NCBI GenBank assembly: GCA_036365145.1
Contig: JAEOAD010000005.1
Coordinates: 6,119,001 to 6,183,000, forward strand
Length of the DNA stretch: 64,000 nt
Origin: Orientallactaga sibirica
Taxonomy: Eukaryota; Chordata; Mammalia; Rodentia; Dipodidae
Reading direction: 5' to 3'
Numbering within the stretch: position 1 is the stretch's first letter; each line of letters opens with the position of its first letter. Shown in pieces: positions 44,900 through 56,904 of the stretch. The notes below the pieces were generated by a model, which was not told the DNA's origin, did no database searches, and worked only from the letters and a program-made list of their open reading frames with translations. The translations under genes were made by a program, and so were the position numbers.

Positions 44900-45700
44900 A
44901 AGAGAGAAAAGATGAAAACAGACATCTTTTGTTGTTGGTGTCCTGTGGACGTTTTCACCCAATCCATCGGCACTGAGAAGGCCCCAGTAAGACAAACGGC
45001 TAAGCTCTCCGAAGTGGAAGGGGTGGCCGAGACACTGTTTCATTTCTCCCTCCTGGAAAATTTTCTTTCTAACTAGCTACTCTGGTGTGCTGAGCAAAGG
45101 AGAGGGTTTGTGGAGAAAGGGTGCGTCAGCATTTTCCAAAAGAAACTGGATTGAGGGCCTGTGACGGTAGACGGGGACCAGATGGTCTTACGCATTATCC
45201 AACAGACTCCACCGAGATTGGCTAGCTCTCCATAGCAAGAAAGAAGCTGGGGAGATGAGACACATGGGTCATAGATGGTGTTAGTGGTCAGCTAGAGAAA
45301 AATATCTCTTGTGCATCAAGGAATGAGTTCATCACTGTAAGGAGGCTGAGCAGCCCACGGAACCCAGAAAAGTGCGTAAGGTGTTACAATGCCTGTTGTA
45401 AGTGTTGTCGGCCCTACGTAGGGTTCACCTAAGGTCTCTTGAGGACCCTGCTTCCCATGAATTGCATTCCTTAGTTAACTCCAGGAACAGGAAACCGTTT
45501 CCCTCTATTTAATATATCGTTCAGTAGCAGAGGAACAAAAAGAACATTTACCCTAGGAATCGTGCTTCATCAACAAGCCTGTTCCACATGGAAAGGATGG
45601 CTCCATGCAAAAACAAGTCGACTCACAGGAAACATGCTTTCTCCCCATTGGCTTAAGCACATAATTTCCTTTTGAAAAAAAAACAACAACAACAAAAAAA
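44900..45700 (+). other. Intron 1, no recognised element
   Basis: Unique-looking sequence. Confidence 0.4.
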
Positions 45701-45710
45701 CAAGTTACTG

Positions 45711-45795
45711 GAACTAGGGAGATGGCTCAGTGGTTCAAAGCACTTGCTGGCCCAGGGTGAAATTCCCCAGCACTCATGGATCTTGTTTGTAGTGA
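45711..45795 (+). mobile_element. Old tRNA-derived SINE head fragment
   Basis: AACTAGGGAGATGGCTCAGTGG and GTGAAATTCCCCAGCACTC carry recognisable A-box and B-box regions, then the copy ends before a CA repeat. Confidence 0.65.
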
Positions 45796-45807
45796 CAAGG
45801 GTTATAC

Positions 45808-45810
<3 letters not shown>

Positions 45811-45849
<39 letters not shown>
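45811..45849 (+). repeat. (AC)n microsatellite, about 19 units
   Basis: Perfect AC units following the SINE fragment. Confidence 0.95.
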
Positions 45850-45850
<1 letters not shown>

Positions 45851-47762
45851 TTCTGATGTTCTCCTATGTCTCATCTGCTCACAGTGACTAGAATTGGCCC
45901 ACTCCTTACTTTTCAATGGGTTTGTTATTCTTAGAAAATTGAGTGAATAGTAACATCTTTAAGGTAATCAGAAGATGCCAACAACCCCCTTTTGTGTTTT
46001 GGGCCACATAATTGCATTGGTGGAATCTGAGGAGATAGAATGATAATTTTTTTTTTCTTCTAAATCATAGGACAGAACTCAGCAGATTTGAACTGACATT
46101 GAAAGTCAACTTTTCAAGAAATTACTGGCATGCATGCACTCAGAATATTAATGGCAAATGTGCTCAGGGAACCCGACACTCTCCCTTTATGCATCCTGGC
46201 AGGGCCTTCTATTTAAATCGATTTAAATGTATCTGCTCTGATTGTAAAGACCCCAAACAGGGAGTGTGCACTTGGAGGGACTAGTAGGCAGCGTTGGGTC
46301 AGTGGGATGGGGTTGGTGTGATTCCAGCTGAAAACATAGGGGAAATCAGCCTGTTTGCTTTCTCTGGGGCTTGCACAAACTCACAGTGCATGTTTGGGTA
46401 ATTTGTCTGTACAGCTTCAGAGACGACATATGTTAGAGGAGCCAGTGGAAAAATGTTGGTCGAGGAGGAAAATAAAAAATGTGTTCTTATGAGTGGTAGA
46501 CAGAAGAAAAACTTCTAGAGGATAAACAGGAGGGAAAGGCACATGTACTTCTTATTAGCTTACAGAGCTAAAATGATTTGCAGATGGCTGGCTGAGTGTT
46601 TCACATAAAACCTACTTAGGTACCTGGGCTTTTCCCCCTCACTTACTTTAATAGCTGAAGCATCCTTCTCTTGTGAACAATTTATTCTAATGGCAATAAA
46701 AGTGCAACAGCACCACCTCATTATACCCAACAGTAAACGACTTCCACGGCATCGCAGCCCGCTCTGCAGGGTTGAGCTCAGATGACTGATGGCTACCACG
46801 TCTAACCAGATGCCGGGTTGAGTGATGTGACTCGGGGCACATAGGAACGTAGCACATCTTTTAAAATGGGGTCCTCCTCGCAAGTTTCTCCTCACCTATG
46901 CACAGATGTAAGGTCCTGATTGGGGGTGCTGGGAAGAGACTTCTGGGGTTTCTGACAAGGACTGTGCGAGGCTGGTCTGAACGTTTGTTTTTACTGCCTT
47001 GACTGTGACTCAGCTGTGTGTTTCCTACTTGGGGTATAATTCTTGTTAGCTCGTTTTGTTTTAGGGAGAAGCTTCTGTTGAGAGAGGGAGACAGACTGAT
47101 GACTTACTCTCCTTGAAGAGAGATTTTACTAGATTGTCTGTAAATTTATTTTGTGAAGGTTGAATGGAAGCTAGTTCTGGAGGTCACCCTGTGGGACTCC
47201 CCTGACAGGGTTCTTTGGGAAAGGAGTCATTTTCCAACTAACTCTCTAGTAATTAAAGCAGATGGCACAAATGCTCTTTTGACTATTTTTTATAAAGCAG
47301 TGACATTTTGTTTTTAAACGAGGCCATTCTCTCTGTTTGTCTTAAAGAACCTTATTTTAAAAATAACACAATCTCTTAGAAAGATTCTGCATTTTATTCC
47401 ATTTATGCATTTTTTTCCAGAAATACGTTGATGGGAGAGGATCTGATTTGGGGGTTGTTTTATGATTATTTAAATCAGAGTAGCTTTTTTTTAAACTTAC
47501 TTCAACATCTATCTATTACATGTCAAGGTCCATGAATGAACTTGTCTTATGGAGAGGAGAAGCCCCTGATCAAAGAATCTTGGTTTTCATGGACAAGAAC
47601 AATATCATTAAAAGAGTTTATTGTCAATGTCAACCTTCTGTCTTGCCATTATATTCATGTTTTTTTTTTTTTGAATCAAGGCATTCCTTTTAATATAAGA
47701 TCCTAAAAGTATATTTCATATATTTCACTTTGTGCGATTTCAAAGAAGTTTTAATTTCTTTC

Positions 47763-47765
<3 letters not shown>
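45850..47765 (+). other. Intron 1, 1.9 kb without recognised transposons
   Basis: Unique-looking sequence, among the longer repeat-free stretches in the intron. No gene visible. Confidence 0.4.

Positions 47766-47767
<2 letters not shown>

Positions 47768-47798
<31 letters not shown>
47768..47798 (+). repeat. (TC)n microsatellite
   Basis: About 15 TC units next to a SINE target site. Confidence 0.9.
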
Positions 47799-47801
<3 letters not shown>

Positions 47802-47820
47802 GTGTGCATTCCAGCATCTC

Positions 47821-47983
47821 TTTTTTTTTTTTTTTTTTTTTGGTTTTTCGAGGTAGGGTCTCACTCTGGCCCAGGCTAACCTGGAATTAACTATGTAGTC
47901 TCAGGGTGTCCTCGAACTCACGGTGATCCTCCTACCTCTGCCTCCCAAGTGCTGGGATTAAAGGCGTGCACCACCACGCCCGG
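47821..47983 (-). mobile_element. B1-like SINE, near-consensus
   Basis: Complete minus copy ending CGTGCACCACCACGCCCGG. The duplication CATTCCAGCATCTCT lies at 47807-47821 and 47984-47998 (one base shared with the T tail). Confidence 0.95.
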
Positions 47984-48029
47984 CATTCCAGCATCTCTTG
48001 CTGCAATAAACAGACAACCAACCAACCAT

Positions 48030-48118
48030 CCAACTTTTTGTGGGTGGCTGGAATTGAACTCATGCAGGCACGCTTTGCAAGCAAGTACCTTTAACCAGTA
48101 GGCCACCTCCTCAGTCCC
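48030..48118 (-). mobile_element. Old tRNA-derived SINE fragment
   Basis: GGCTGGAATTGAACTCATGC, GCAAGCAAGTACC and AGGCCACCTCCTCAG are the reverse of a tRNA-like head. Confidence 0.6.
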
Positions 48119-48456
48119 CGTGACTTTTTGGAGGACTTCTCACAAGAACAGCTTAGCATTGTCAATGAGAAATTTAAACATGCATATATTTTAATGAAGC
48201 ATTTTACTAGGAATTTGTCAAGCAGGAAGACTTGCTCAAAATTTCTCTTTTTCACCCTTGTGGGACCAAGACCACAAACTTCTTCCTATATTCAAAGTCG
48301 TCACTACCCAATCTTCTGTCTGCCTCTTTGACTCCTCATCTTCCCAGTCTCTACCAAGGAGAGTAGTTAGCCACCACTCCATGACTCCCCCAGGCTCAGG
48401 GTTAAAGTGGCAGAAGGAAAAGCATCCAGGTGAATCGTTTTTGGTGACCATTTCCT
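48119..48456 (+). other. Intron 1, no recognised element
   Basis: Unique-looking sequence. Confidence 0.4.
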
Positions 48457-48782
48457 GGTGTCTTAGGCCGCGTGGGTTGTTATAACAAAGTACCATAGAC
48501 AAGGTAGTTTATAAACAAAGGGAATTTCTTTCTCACAATTCGGGAGGCTGGAAGTCTAAGGCCAGCCTGTCCACAGTTGGCTTCAAGATGGGGCTGTCTT
48601 CGGTGTTGTACATTGCCGCATTTCCGTTGTCTCCTCGTAGATGGAAAGGCAGCAAGGGGGTTCTCTGGGGGTCGCTTTTCTAGTCTAATGTCATTCAGGA
48701 GAGCTCTACCCTGTGTCCTAGTCTCTTATCAGAGGTCCCACATCCTAACACTACCACAACCATGAAGGTTAACAAAAATTTT
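48457..48782 (-). mobile_element. Ancient MaLR/ERVL-type LTR
   Basis: TTATAACAAAGTACCATAGAC, AGTTTATAAACAAAGGGAAT, TCACAATTCGGGAGGCTGG and AGAGGTCCCACATCCTAACA form a well-known ancient mammalian LTR phrase read antisense. The family name is uncertain. A SINE inserted at its distal edge. Confidence 0.65.
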
Positions 48783-49006
48783 TAAAGATTTTATTTTATT
48801 TATTTCTTAGAGACAGAGAGAGGGAGAGAGAGAGAGAGAGAGAGTGAGAATGGGTGCTCCAGGGCCTCTAGCCACTGCAAACAAATGAACTCCAGATGCA
48901 TGCTCCACCATGTGCATCTGGCTTACATGGGACCTGGAGAATTGAACCAGGGCTTTTTTGGCTTTGCAGACATATGCCTTAACTGCTAAGCCATCTCTCC
49001 GTCCCT
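48783..49006 (-). mobile_element. tRNA-derived SINE (short form)
   Basis: A (GA)n tract and full body ending CTAAGCCATCTCTCCGTCCC. The duplication GGTTAACAAAAATTTT (48767-48782) is repeated, minus one A, at 49007-49021. Confidence 0.93.
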
Positions 49007-49021
49007 GGTTAACAAAATTTT

Positions 49022-49748
49022 AACAACTTTTCTCTGGTGGAGATACAATCCCGCTATCCCCCCTAGTTTTATCAAATTGGAAGTTTTTGTGTCACCTTTT
49101 TCTCTTTCCTTCCGTTTGTATGTGTACACATGGGACTCTGAGCCTGAATATGTGTTTTCTTCTAAGTTGCAGGTATAATGACTCCTCACTGCCCAGTATT
49201 CCAGCACAAATCTCTGAAGAGTCAAGGCATTTCCTTACAGAATCACAACAAATATTTCTCACCCAATACTGCTTGTATTCACACAGGAAGTCTTTTTTTT
49301 ATTATTTTTAAATTTCATAGTATTTTTGAGTATGAGAAACAGTTACATGACTAAAAACACAAAATGGCATGGTTATAAGGAGGTGTAATTAAAGAAATAT
49401 TGCTCCCATATCTATCCCTATGTGGCCATTTTCATCTACCTCTGGCATGCTTTTCTTCATTCATTCCTCACTTCATTACTTCCTCCTCTTCTTAAATAAA
49501 GGTTTGACTGTTGATTTCCTTCCTCCTTTCCTAAATAAAAAGCATCATGTTTTCTACACCCTTTAGATGGAGGCTTTCTTTTATTTTTATGTTTAATAGT
49601 GCAGCATCCTGGAAATTGCTACTAGTTCTTAGAGTCCTTTTTATAAATGGGCACTCATTAGTTAATAGATAATACTCTTCAAGAAATCATGTCTGCGACT
49701 TAAAAATTTGAATAAATATACTATTATACTTTATATCAATGATCTGTC
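49022..49748 (+). other. Intron 1, no recognised element
   Basis: AT-rich unique-looking sequence. Confidence 0.4.
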
Positions 49749-49764
49749 TTTATTTAAATTCTTT

Positions 49765-49982
49765 GTTTTAAAGATTTTATTTTATTTTTATTTATTAGAG
49801 ACAGAGAGAGGGAGAGAGAGAAAGAGTGAGAATGGGCGAGCCAGGGTCTCTAGCCACTGCAAACAAACTCCAGACGCATGTGCCACCATGTGCATCTGGC
49901 TTACGTGGGACCTGGAGAATCGAACAGAGCTCCTTAGGCTTCACAGGCATGCGCCTTAACGGCTAAGCCATCTCTCCAGCCC
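49765..49982 (-). mobile_element. tRNA-derived SINE (short form), first of two at one site
   Basis: Complete minus copy. TTTATTTAAATTCTTT flanks it at 49749-49764 and 49983-49998. Confidence 0.94.
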
Positions 49983-49998
49983 TTTATTTAAATTCTTT

Positions 49999-50199
49999 AA
50001 AAAATATTTTATTTTTATTTATTTATCTATTTGACAGAGAAAGAGGGAGAATGAGAAAATCAGCCTCCAGACACTGCAAATGAACTCCAGACGAGTGTGC
50101 CCCCTTGTGCATCTGGCTAACGTGGGTCCTGGGGAATTGAACCTGGGTGCTTTGGCTTTGCAGGCAAATGCCTTAACTGCCAAGCCATCCCTCCAGCTC
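49999..50199 (-). mobile_element. tRNA-derived SINE (short form), second of two at one site
   Basis: Diverged minus copy ending CAAGCCATCCCTCCAGCTC. It is flanked by the same TTTATTTAAATTCTT at 49983 and 50200. Confidence 0.93.
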
Positions 50200-50214
50200 T
50201 TTATTTAAATTCTT

Positions 50215-52483
50215 AAAGAGAAAATACCAATTTGTTTAAATATTTCTCTTCAGTGAATGTTATAATCATTTAGCTCTTTATATAGTTAAAATAACACTCA
50301 AGTAGACTTTTTAAAATTTGCTTTTCAAATAAATCTGTGTATGATGTGTGTGAGTGTATACATAACTCCATTCCCTGGGTTATTTCATTTTACTCATCAA
50401 TGAGTGGAGGGGCAGAAAGTAGAGGAGACCTTCTTGCTATTGCCTGTCAAGTCTTCCCATGAATAACATTCTTCTCCAACACTAGAGTGATAAATGATTT
50501 TTGGTCACAAATGGTTACACATCCCATAATTTAATACTTTTCCAGTATGATGACTTAAATGTCTACTACATATGATCAGCTGTTTGTCCTTTCAGAAACT
50601 GTGATGTCCATTATTCCTTCAATGGATATGAAGACCCAGCTCTCCTCCCCTACTCACTTTTCATTTCCTAAATCACAATTGACCCTTTGTGAGTCTTGGA
50701 ACAGAGTGATCAACTTCAGCATCTGTAAGGCCCTTTGAATATTTTGATGGAAACCAATCTAAAACATTCCAAGCTTCAAATTCCTTCTCTGCTTTTTAAA
50801 TCACGAGACACCCCGAAGCACGAACAAGGTTGCTCTGTTTTGTGTTAATGTCCCCACAACTCTTGCTCCCCCTTTCACAAATGGGAATAGTATTGTGCTT
50901 TCAGAACACAGAACTGGTTTCCTGGGCTAGGAACAGGTTTGGGGCTCAAGTAAGGGATAGGGGTTCCACCAGTTGCATTCCTTGCAGATAAGAAATTTCA
51001 GGGTTTTTTTGAGCGACATCCTAAAGATAGGTTTAATGGAAGTCCGTTTGTGAGTAACACAGAGGAGAGTTGGCCTTGGAAGAGAGTCATTTTCTTCCAG
51101 TGTTTCCAAAAGAGAACAGCAGTCTCAGCTTGGTCCAGCAATCATTTATACTGTTTTCCATATATGACTGGCTTTGAGCTAGGCACTGGGGATAGACGGA
51201 TGGGTACAGAGGAGTGGGAAGCATCAGTGTGACCTCAGCGGGAAGGTGGCGGTGATGTCATTGATCATAGCTGTGGTATGATTGTCTAGTCTTCCAACTG
51301 CTTTGAAACCTTCCTCATTCTTCAGCAGCCCCAGAAACAAATGTCGAAGGTCACTGCTCTGCCAGGCTTATATCTGCTCTGTCCACCACTTGCAGTTAGA
51401 TAGCCTTTGCTTGCCCATCCTTGTCTCTCCCCTATGTTAAGAGGTCAAGGAAACGTCAAGGGAGAACTCACTGGAAATGTACCTGCATTGTTGGAGTTGT
51501 TATAGGTGACTTCCAAAGGCATTAGTTTAAGAATTTATGGGTTTTCGTCCCATTATCACATCGAGTCATCTTGACAATTACTGTTTTTCATTCTGCAGTT
51601 TTTTCCCCCCACTTGTTTCTGGTATGTCATTAAGACATATGAGAACACCAGCTCACAATATTTTTTTGGTGTGCTCACTATGAATAAAGCTCACGCATAT
51701 ATTACACACCCACACAAAGCCTAAAATTCCATAGGAAGTGAGTAGAAAAGAAAAAGGGACATTGCATATGCTGCCTTCGATTGAACTCTGAGACTTTGGC
51801 TCCTTGGCTTCTGCTCAAAGCTCATTTCAGCACAGGATGCAGACACTGAGTTGGTTTGTGAGGAGGGAAATTGAAAGGCCCAGTGGTGGCACCTTGTAGC
51901 CTTGACGTGTTCATTGTGACCCTGTATTACTTGAGAACACAGTGCAGAGCTCACTGCTCAGTCAGCTTTGGCTTCCTCTGTGGACCTTGTGACTGTCACC
52001 TTCCTCTAACCTCATTCTTTTTACTATCTGCTTAGTTTTGCTTAGGATAACGCTGTATTGCCTTTGTTAGGATGCCAAGGTCAGATTTCTACTGCAAAAT
52101 TGCAGTACAGATTGTTTCAATTGTATACTTACAGAGCAAGAGCAGGGTCCAGCTCTCCTTCATGCCCTCCAGTAGTGTAGGTGGCATCTTTTTGCTTTGT
52201 TCTTCCTTTCCATAGGAATATCCAGAGAGCAGCATTCTTCCCTTAACTCTATGCTCCACACCAACACTGCTTCTTTACTCCCCATTTGCAGGCATCTGTT
52301 CTCAAGTGGTTAACACACCCGTCTTATATGCAGTTATTGATTCCTTTTTGTTGAGGTTAGCATGAGATTGTCTTATAAAATAGTCAAGCATTTTATTAGC
52401 TGATATGTTCCTTTATAATTTAGAAAAGGAAGTCAGGTGCACTGGAGAGATGACCTTGACTCCTCATGGGCTGGAGTTCAACG
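50215..52483 (+). other. Intron 1, 2.3 kb without recognised transposons
   Basis: Unique-looking sequence. No gene visible; possible regulatory DNA on the basis of absent insertions only. Confidence 0.4.
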
Positions 52484-52497
52484 TGATCAAGAGATCT

Positions 52498-52672
52498 TTT
52501 TTTATTATTATTGTTTTTTGTTTTTTTTTAATTTTTTGAGGTAGGGTCTTACTCAGCTCAGGCTGACCTGGAATTCACTCTGTAGTCTCAGGGTGGCCTC
52601 AAACTCAGGGCAATCCTCATACCTCTGCCTCCCAAATGCTGGAATTAAAGGCGTGTGCCACCATGCCCGGCT
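52498..52672 (-). mobile_element. B1-like SINE
   Basis: Complete minus copy ending GTGCCACCATGCCCGGC. TGATCAAGAGATCTT (52484-52498) and TGATCAAGATATCTT (52673-52687) flank it. Confidence 0.95.
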
Positions 52673-52965
52673 TGATCAAGATATCTTAATGCAGAGGATG
52701 GCCTTCCTGTCTCATCGGTAGACCACCAAATATTGGGAAAGATCTGACGAATAATTTTTATTATTTTCATCATCTCCACTAGGATTTTCCTGGAGTCATT
52801 CCCTCACATTTGGTGAATATTATAGATGCAATTTCAATATGCTGACACATTTGGAACTTACACAATACAGATTAAATTGAATGGTAACATGGAAGGGTAA
52901 CCCTTTATTTTCATGTTATTTTCCTTCACTTGAGTGTTGCCATACCTTTGCCTGTCAATTTTTAA

Positions 52966-52990
52966 AATATTTTATTTATTTATTTATTTA

Positions 52991-53034
<44 letters not shown>

Positions 53035-53129
53035 GGCATGCCAAGGCCTCCAGCCACTGCAAATGAACAATGTATGCACCACCTTATATGGGTACTGGGG
53101 AATCGAACCTGGGTCTCCAGCCCCTGCCA
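52966..53129 (-). mobile_element. tRNA-derived SINE with an internal deletion
   Basis: A (GA)n tract and body are present, but about 45 bp around the A box are missing (the text jumps from ACCTGGGTC to TCCAGCCCC). GTCAATTTTTAA flanks it at 52954-52965 and 53130-53141. Confidence 0.9.
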
Positions 53130-53312
53130 GTCAATTTTTAATGATTTCATTCGTAATTTTTCTTCTTTCATTAGTACTTACTTAGAATTCATTGGCCTGT
53201 TGGTTTTAAATCAAAACTTAAACAGAAAATTATTGAATATCTCTGTACGGCACCACGACAGATATGTTAGTGATAGAGTAGAGATTGTTTTATTATATGT
53301 GTGTTTTGTAGT

Positions 53313-53384
53313 TTGGGGAACTGAACCTTGGGCCTTGTGCATGCTGGGAAAGTGCTCTACCACTGAGCTCTATCCCCTGCCTTG
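53313..53384 (-). mobile_element. ID element
   Basis: GGGGAACTGAACCTTGGGCC, GTGCATGCTGGGAAAGTGC and TCTACCACTGAGCTCTATCCC are the reverse complement of an ID element. Confidence 0.8.
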
Positions 53385-53389
53385 TCATT

Positions 53390-55285
53390 TATGTTTGGTG
53401 TATCTTTGTCAGAAATGTATGAAAATTTGTTAAGGGTGCAATCGTGTAAACTTGTTATCAATGTAACAGCAATTAAAAGAAGCACAAAATACACAAGGGC
53501 CAAAGAGGTTACAGGAATTTTCTTACAGTGTGGAGGATGCCACCTGAGGATGGGGAGAGGGCTGACTAAGCTGCTGGTGGTGGTGGGGAGCAATATCAAG
53601 TAGTCACCGATGGAAAGAGCCAGAGTTCAGGTCAGATGAGTGCAGAGAGACTAGGCAGCAGCTAGCTGTGACGCAGCCTCTCTGTGCACTGGCTCCCAGC
53701 TTTTCTGTCTGTTGAGATGGAACACCTGCACGCCACCCAAGTGAAGGAAATGGGTTATTCCTGACTGATGGCCAGCAAGGGGCAACAGCATCCCAGCAAC
53801 ATTGTGTCTTGGTCCCCTAAGGATCAGGAAATTTGCCTTAGGGAAGAGTTGCATATACCCCATTGGTTTTGTTGCTAAAGGGACCCCAGGAAGCAACCCA
53901 TCCCAGGTTTTAATACTCTAGGGTGGGTGACTCACTGGGCCACAGTGTGGAAGGACAATCTGCTTGTCAAAGACTGGAACAGAGCTTGGAATGCCAGCCC
54001 AGCCTCTTCCTGTCTCAGGATACTGTACTCCCGAGAACCGGATGTGCTCAAGGAGGGCTGAGGGAGAACTGGGCTGGTTGAAGAGCTATGGAAAGTCAAT
54101 GAGCTGGTCCCACCTGGAGTCATGGTGGGTTTCCCACCCTGGCTGTCCAGCATGGCAGAGTGATGTTAGGTAGAGATGGCAGGAAAACAGGTCGGGGTGG
54201 CAGGTCCTGACAAATCGCTCTGCTATCTTCATTTGCCGCTTACCTATGAAAGAATGTGAGCCCTTGCTCTTTTCTAAATCGGAATAGGTGTTTTAGGGAG
54301 TGATACAATATTTCATTAGCTGACGTATTGGGTTACAATTTAGAAAGGGGAAATGGAGTGCTGAGATTGAAAGCACCCCATGGGGTTTGTAAACCATGCT
54401 GTAAAGGAGGAAAGCCTTGGAAGAGCATGGCTCTGTTTGCAATACACAAGGCCTCCCAAGGTGAAATTTTCTGAAGGACAAAACTCATTTCCTTGCCTCT
54501 GCTCTGAGCGTACATTAAAAATTCATCCTCATTATTTCGTGGACATACCTCATTAATAAGCGTAAAGGCAGTAATAGGCAGCATTCATCAAACAGCACCC
54601 AGGTGCTGGGTGGGAAAAGAGACGCTCGTGGTGTGTCTCTGTCTCCAGTTCCTACGCCACGGACGTGGCACTTTACCTCTGTGTCCCTCGGTGTCCTTGC
54701 CTGTGAAATCAGGCTAAAGATGACACGTATTTTTGTTAGGAGCGCTTTGATTATGAAGTGAGCTAACGTAAATGTAACACACAACACGGAATTTTAGCAC
54801 ATAGTTTATGAAACACAGCTGTCTTGGCCTCTTGAAAAAGAGGAGGAAAGATTGTGTCATGGAGGAGAGAAGTCGGACGCTGCAGAACCAGTGTTCACCC
54901 CACCTTAGCCAGAATGTCAAGCTAATGAGATTCTGAAACTACTCAGAGGTAGTAGGTATAGTGTATACCGTCCTTCCCTCATCAGGCCCGAGAGCTGACA
55001 GTGTCTTTTGGATATACACATTGCAATCCCTGGTAGCAGACACTAAATTTGAACCCCAGAAAAAGAACAAGAGGTGTCTTTCTCTTACTCTCTCACACAC
55101 AAATCACAGGCTTCTGCTACTCCTGTTGGGCGAAGTGGATGTTGTGCACCCATCATTTGGCCCTCTAAGCATCTATGTTTCTGTTCATTAGTGAATGCTG
55201 CTCGCACTTTTGGTCAGAGAAACTTCTTTTCTCAGGTAACATTGACAACTTGGGAGACTCAAAACTCATCCACGTGCTAAGAATA
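53390..55285 (+). other. Intron 1, 1.9 kb without recognised transposons
   Basis: Unique-looking sequence; open frames of up to 90 codons have no recognisable product. Confidence 0.4.
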
Positions 55286-55690
55286 AGTGACTGTTCGTGC
55301 TCAGCTCTGGATGAGGCATGCCTGTCGTGTCCTCTAAGGCTGAGAGAGCTTTGTGGAAGAAGGGGAGGGGGACACTGTGAGGCCGGCAGATGAAGAGGAG
55401 TGCCGTGTTATGCTGTCTTCTGCACAGGAAGTGACCGTTGTGTTCAGGACCACACAGCAACTGTTGTCACCTGCACAAGCCCTGCACGCTATGGGGCCCA
55501 TCAACAATCTGTCATGAATGGGGAAAGACGGCAAAAATTAAACAAAAAAGTCATCAAATTAGAAGAGGGACTAGTTGGAACTAGGAAGGCATTGAGTGGA
55601 AGAGGGACAGGAAGGGAGGACAAGAGGCAGTAATGGGAAGAGGTTTAAAATGTATCCTATACGTATATAAAAATTGTCAATAGTTAAGAA
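55286..55690 (+). mobile_element. LINE-1 3' UTR fragment, plus strand
   Basis: ATCAACAATCTGTCATGAATG, a purine-rich stretch (AAGAGGGACAGGAAGGGAGG) and a final TATATAAAAATTGTCAATAG fit the sense strand of the LINE-1 3' ends seen antisense elsewhere. The 5' limit is approximate. Confidence 0.55.
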
Positions 55691-56213
55691 TCACATCTCC
55701 CATTATACTTGGGTCAAGGGCATTTGCAGTCAGTTATTATTGGGTTTGGGCTTCATGAATAAAGATGTGTACCTTTTTCTCTCTTGTGTAAATATTTACA
55801 CAATATTGATTCTGACTCTATTAAGTGACTACTTGATTGACTGCCTGCAAATGCTAAAAGACTCACACTCTGACCCTTCGTAGCCTGGGTCTGAGTGCTG
55901 TCCCAGTTCTAGTGGATGTTGGGGTGGTTCCCTGTTGGGGGGAAAGCCAGAGATGTCATCACGTTGAACTGGTAGAAACTGCATAGCAGGACTGTGAGTA
56001 GCTTCAGGCCTCTGCTGACAATGTACCTGCAGACATTTTGGCGATTTAGAGAGCCCAGCATCTTCTGTGCAAAAAGGCCTCAGCGTTTCTAAGATCTCTT
56101 CTGCTAGACGATGTTGGCTAAATCTGTTAAAACAGGAACATTCTACCAGATTAAGCTTTTCATCCCACCTCTGGGCGTGGCGGGGGGGGCTCTAAATAAA
56201 AATGTCCTCAAAA
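55691..56213 (+). other. Intron 1, no recognised element
   Basis: Unique-looking sequence. Confidence 0.4.
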
Positions 56214-56226
56214 GATGTAAGCCTAG

Positions 56227-56426
56227 GGGGCTGGAGAGATGGCTTGGCGGTTAAGGCGCTTGCCTGCAAAGCCTAAGGACCTAGGTTTGATTCTCCAGTA
56301 CCCACATAAACCAGACGCACAAGGTAGTGTATGTGTCTGGAGTTCATTTGCAGTGGCTAGAGGCCCTGGAGCACCCATTCGTTCTATCTCTCTCTCAAAT
56401 AAAATAAATATTAAAAAAAAAAAAAA
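56227..56426 (+). mobile_element. tRNA-derived SINE (short form), near-consensus
   Basis: GGGCTGGAGAGATGGCTTGGCGG head, B box GGTTTGATTCTCC, A-rich tail. GATGTAAGCCTAG (56214-56226) and GACGCAAGCCTAG (56427-56439) flank it. Confidence 0.93.
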
Positions 56427-56439
56427 GACGCAAGCCTAG

Positions 56440-56904
56440 AAGCTTGGCACGCCTTTTCTAAAGCAACTGTGAGTGTTTTTATTTTCCTTTGAAGGAGGCT
56501 TGGTAAAGTCATTTATGTCACTAAGCTGATGGGCAGTGGTTGTTGTCAGGAATGAAGATCATTTTAATCAGTGGCTTCTGGGAAGTCTTTATTGGATACT
56601 GGTAGCTGAGGCAATACGATTGGTGACAAAGAGCCATGTGATCAGGGCTTGGCCAATAAAAATAAGCCAAAAGATGGACTTCTGTTAGGTGATGTCAAAG
56701 CACTCAGGTTTTAGCCTAATGCGAGCAAGAAGGACTGTAGGCTCTGACAGCCTCTTCAGCAGCGTAGGCACAAAGGGGTAACTTGGAGAATTCCAATAAC
56801 TTCTTCCTGAACTATGTGAGTGGCAGGGACTTTGCAAACATCCTTATTGACCTTGTCACTAAACTGCTTTGGCCCTTAAAAAAAAACCTGACACTGTTTA
56901 CAAT
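56440..56904 (+). other. Intron 1, no recognised element
   Basis: Unique-looking sequence. Confidence 0.4.
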
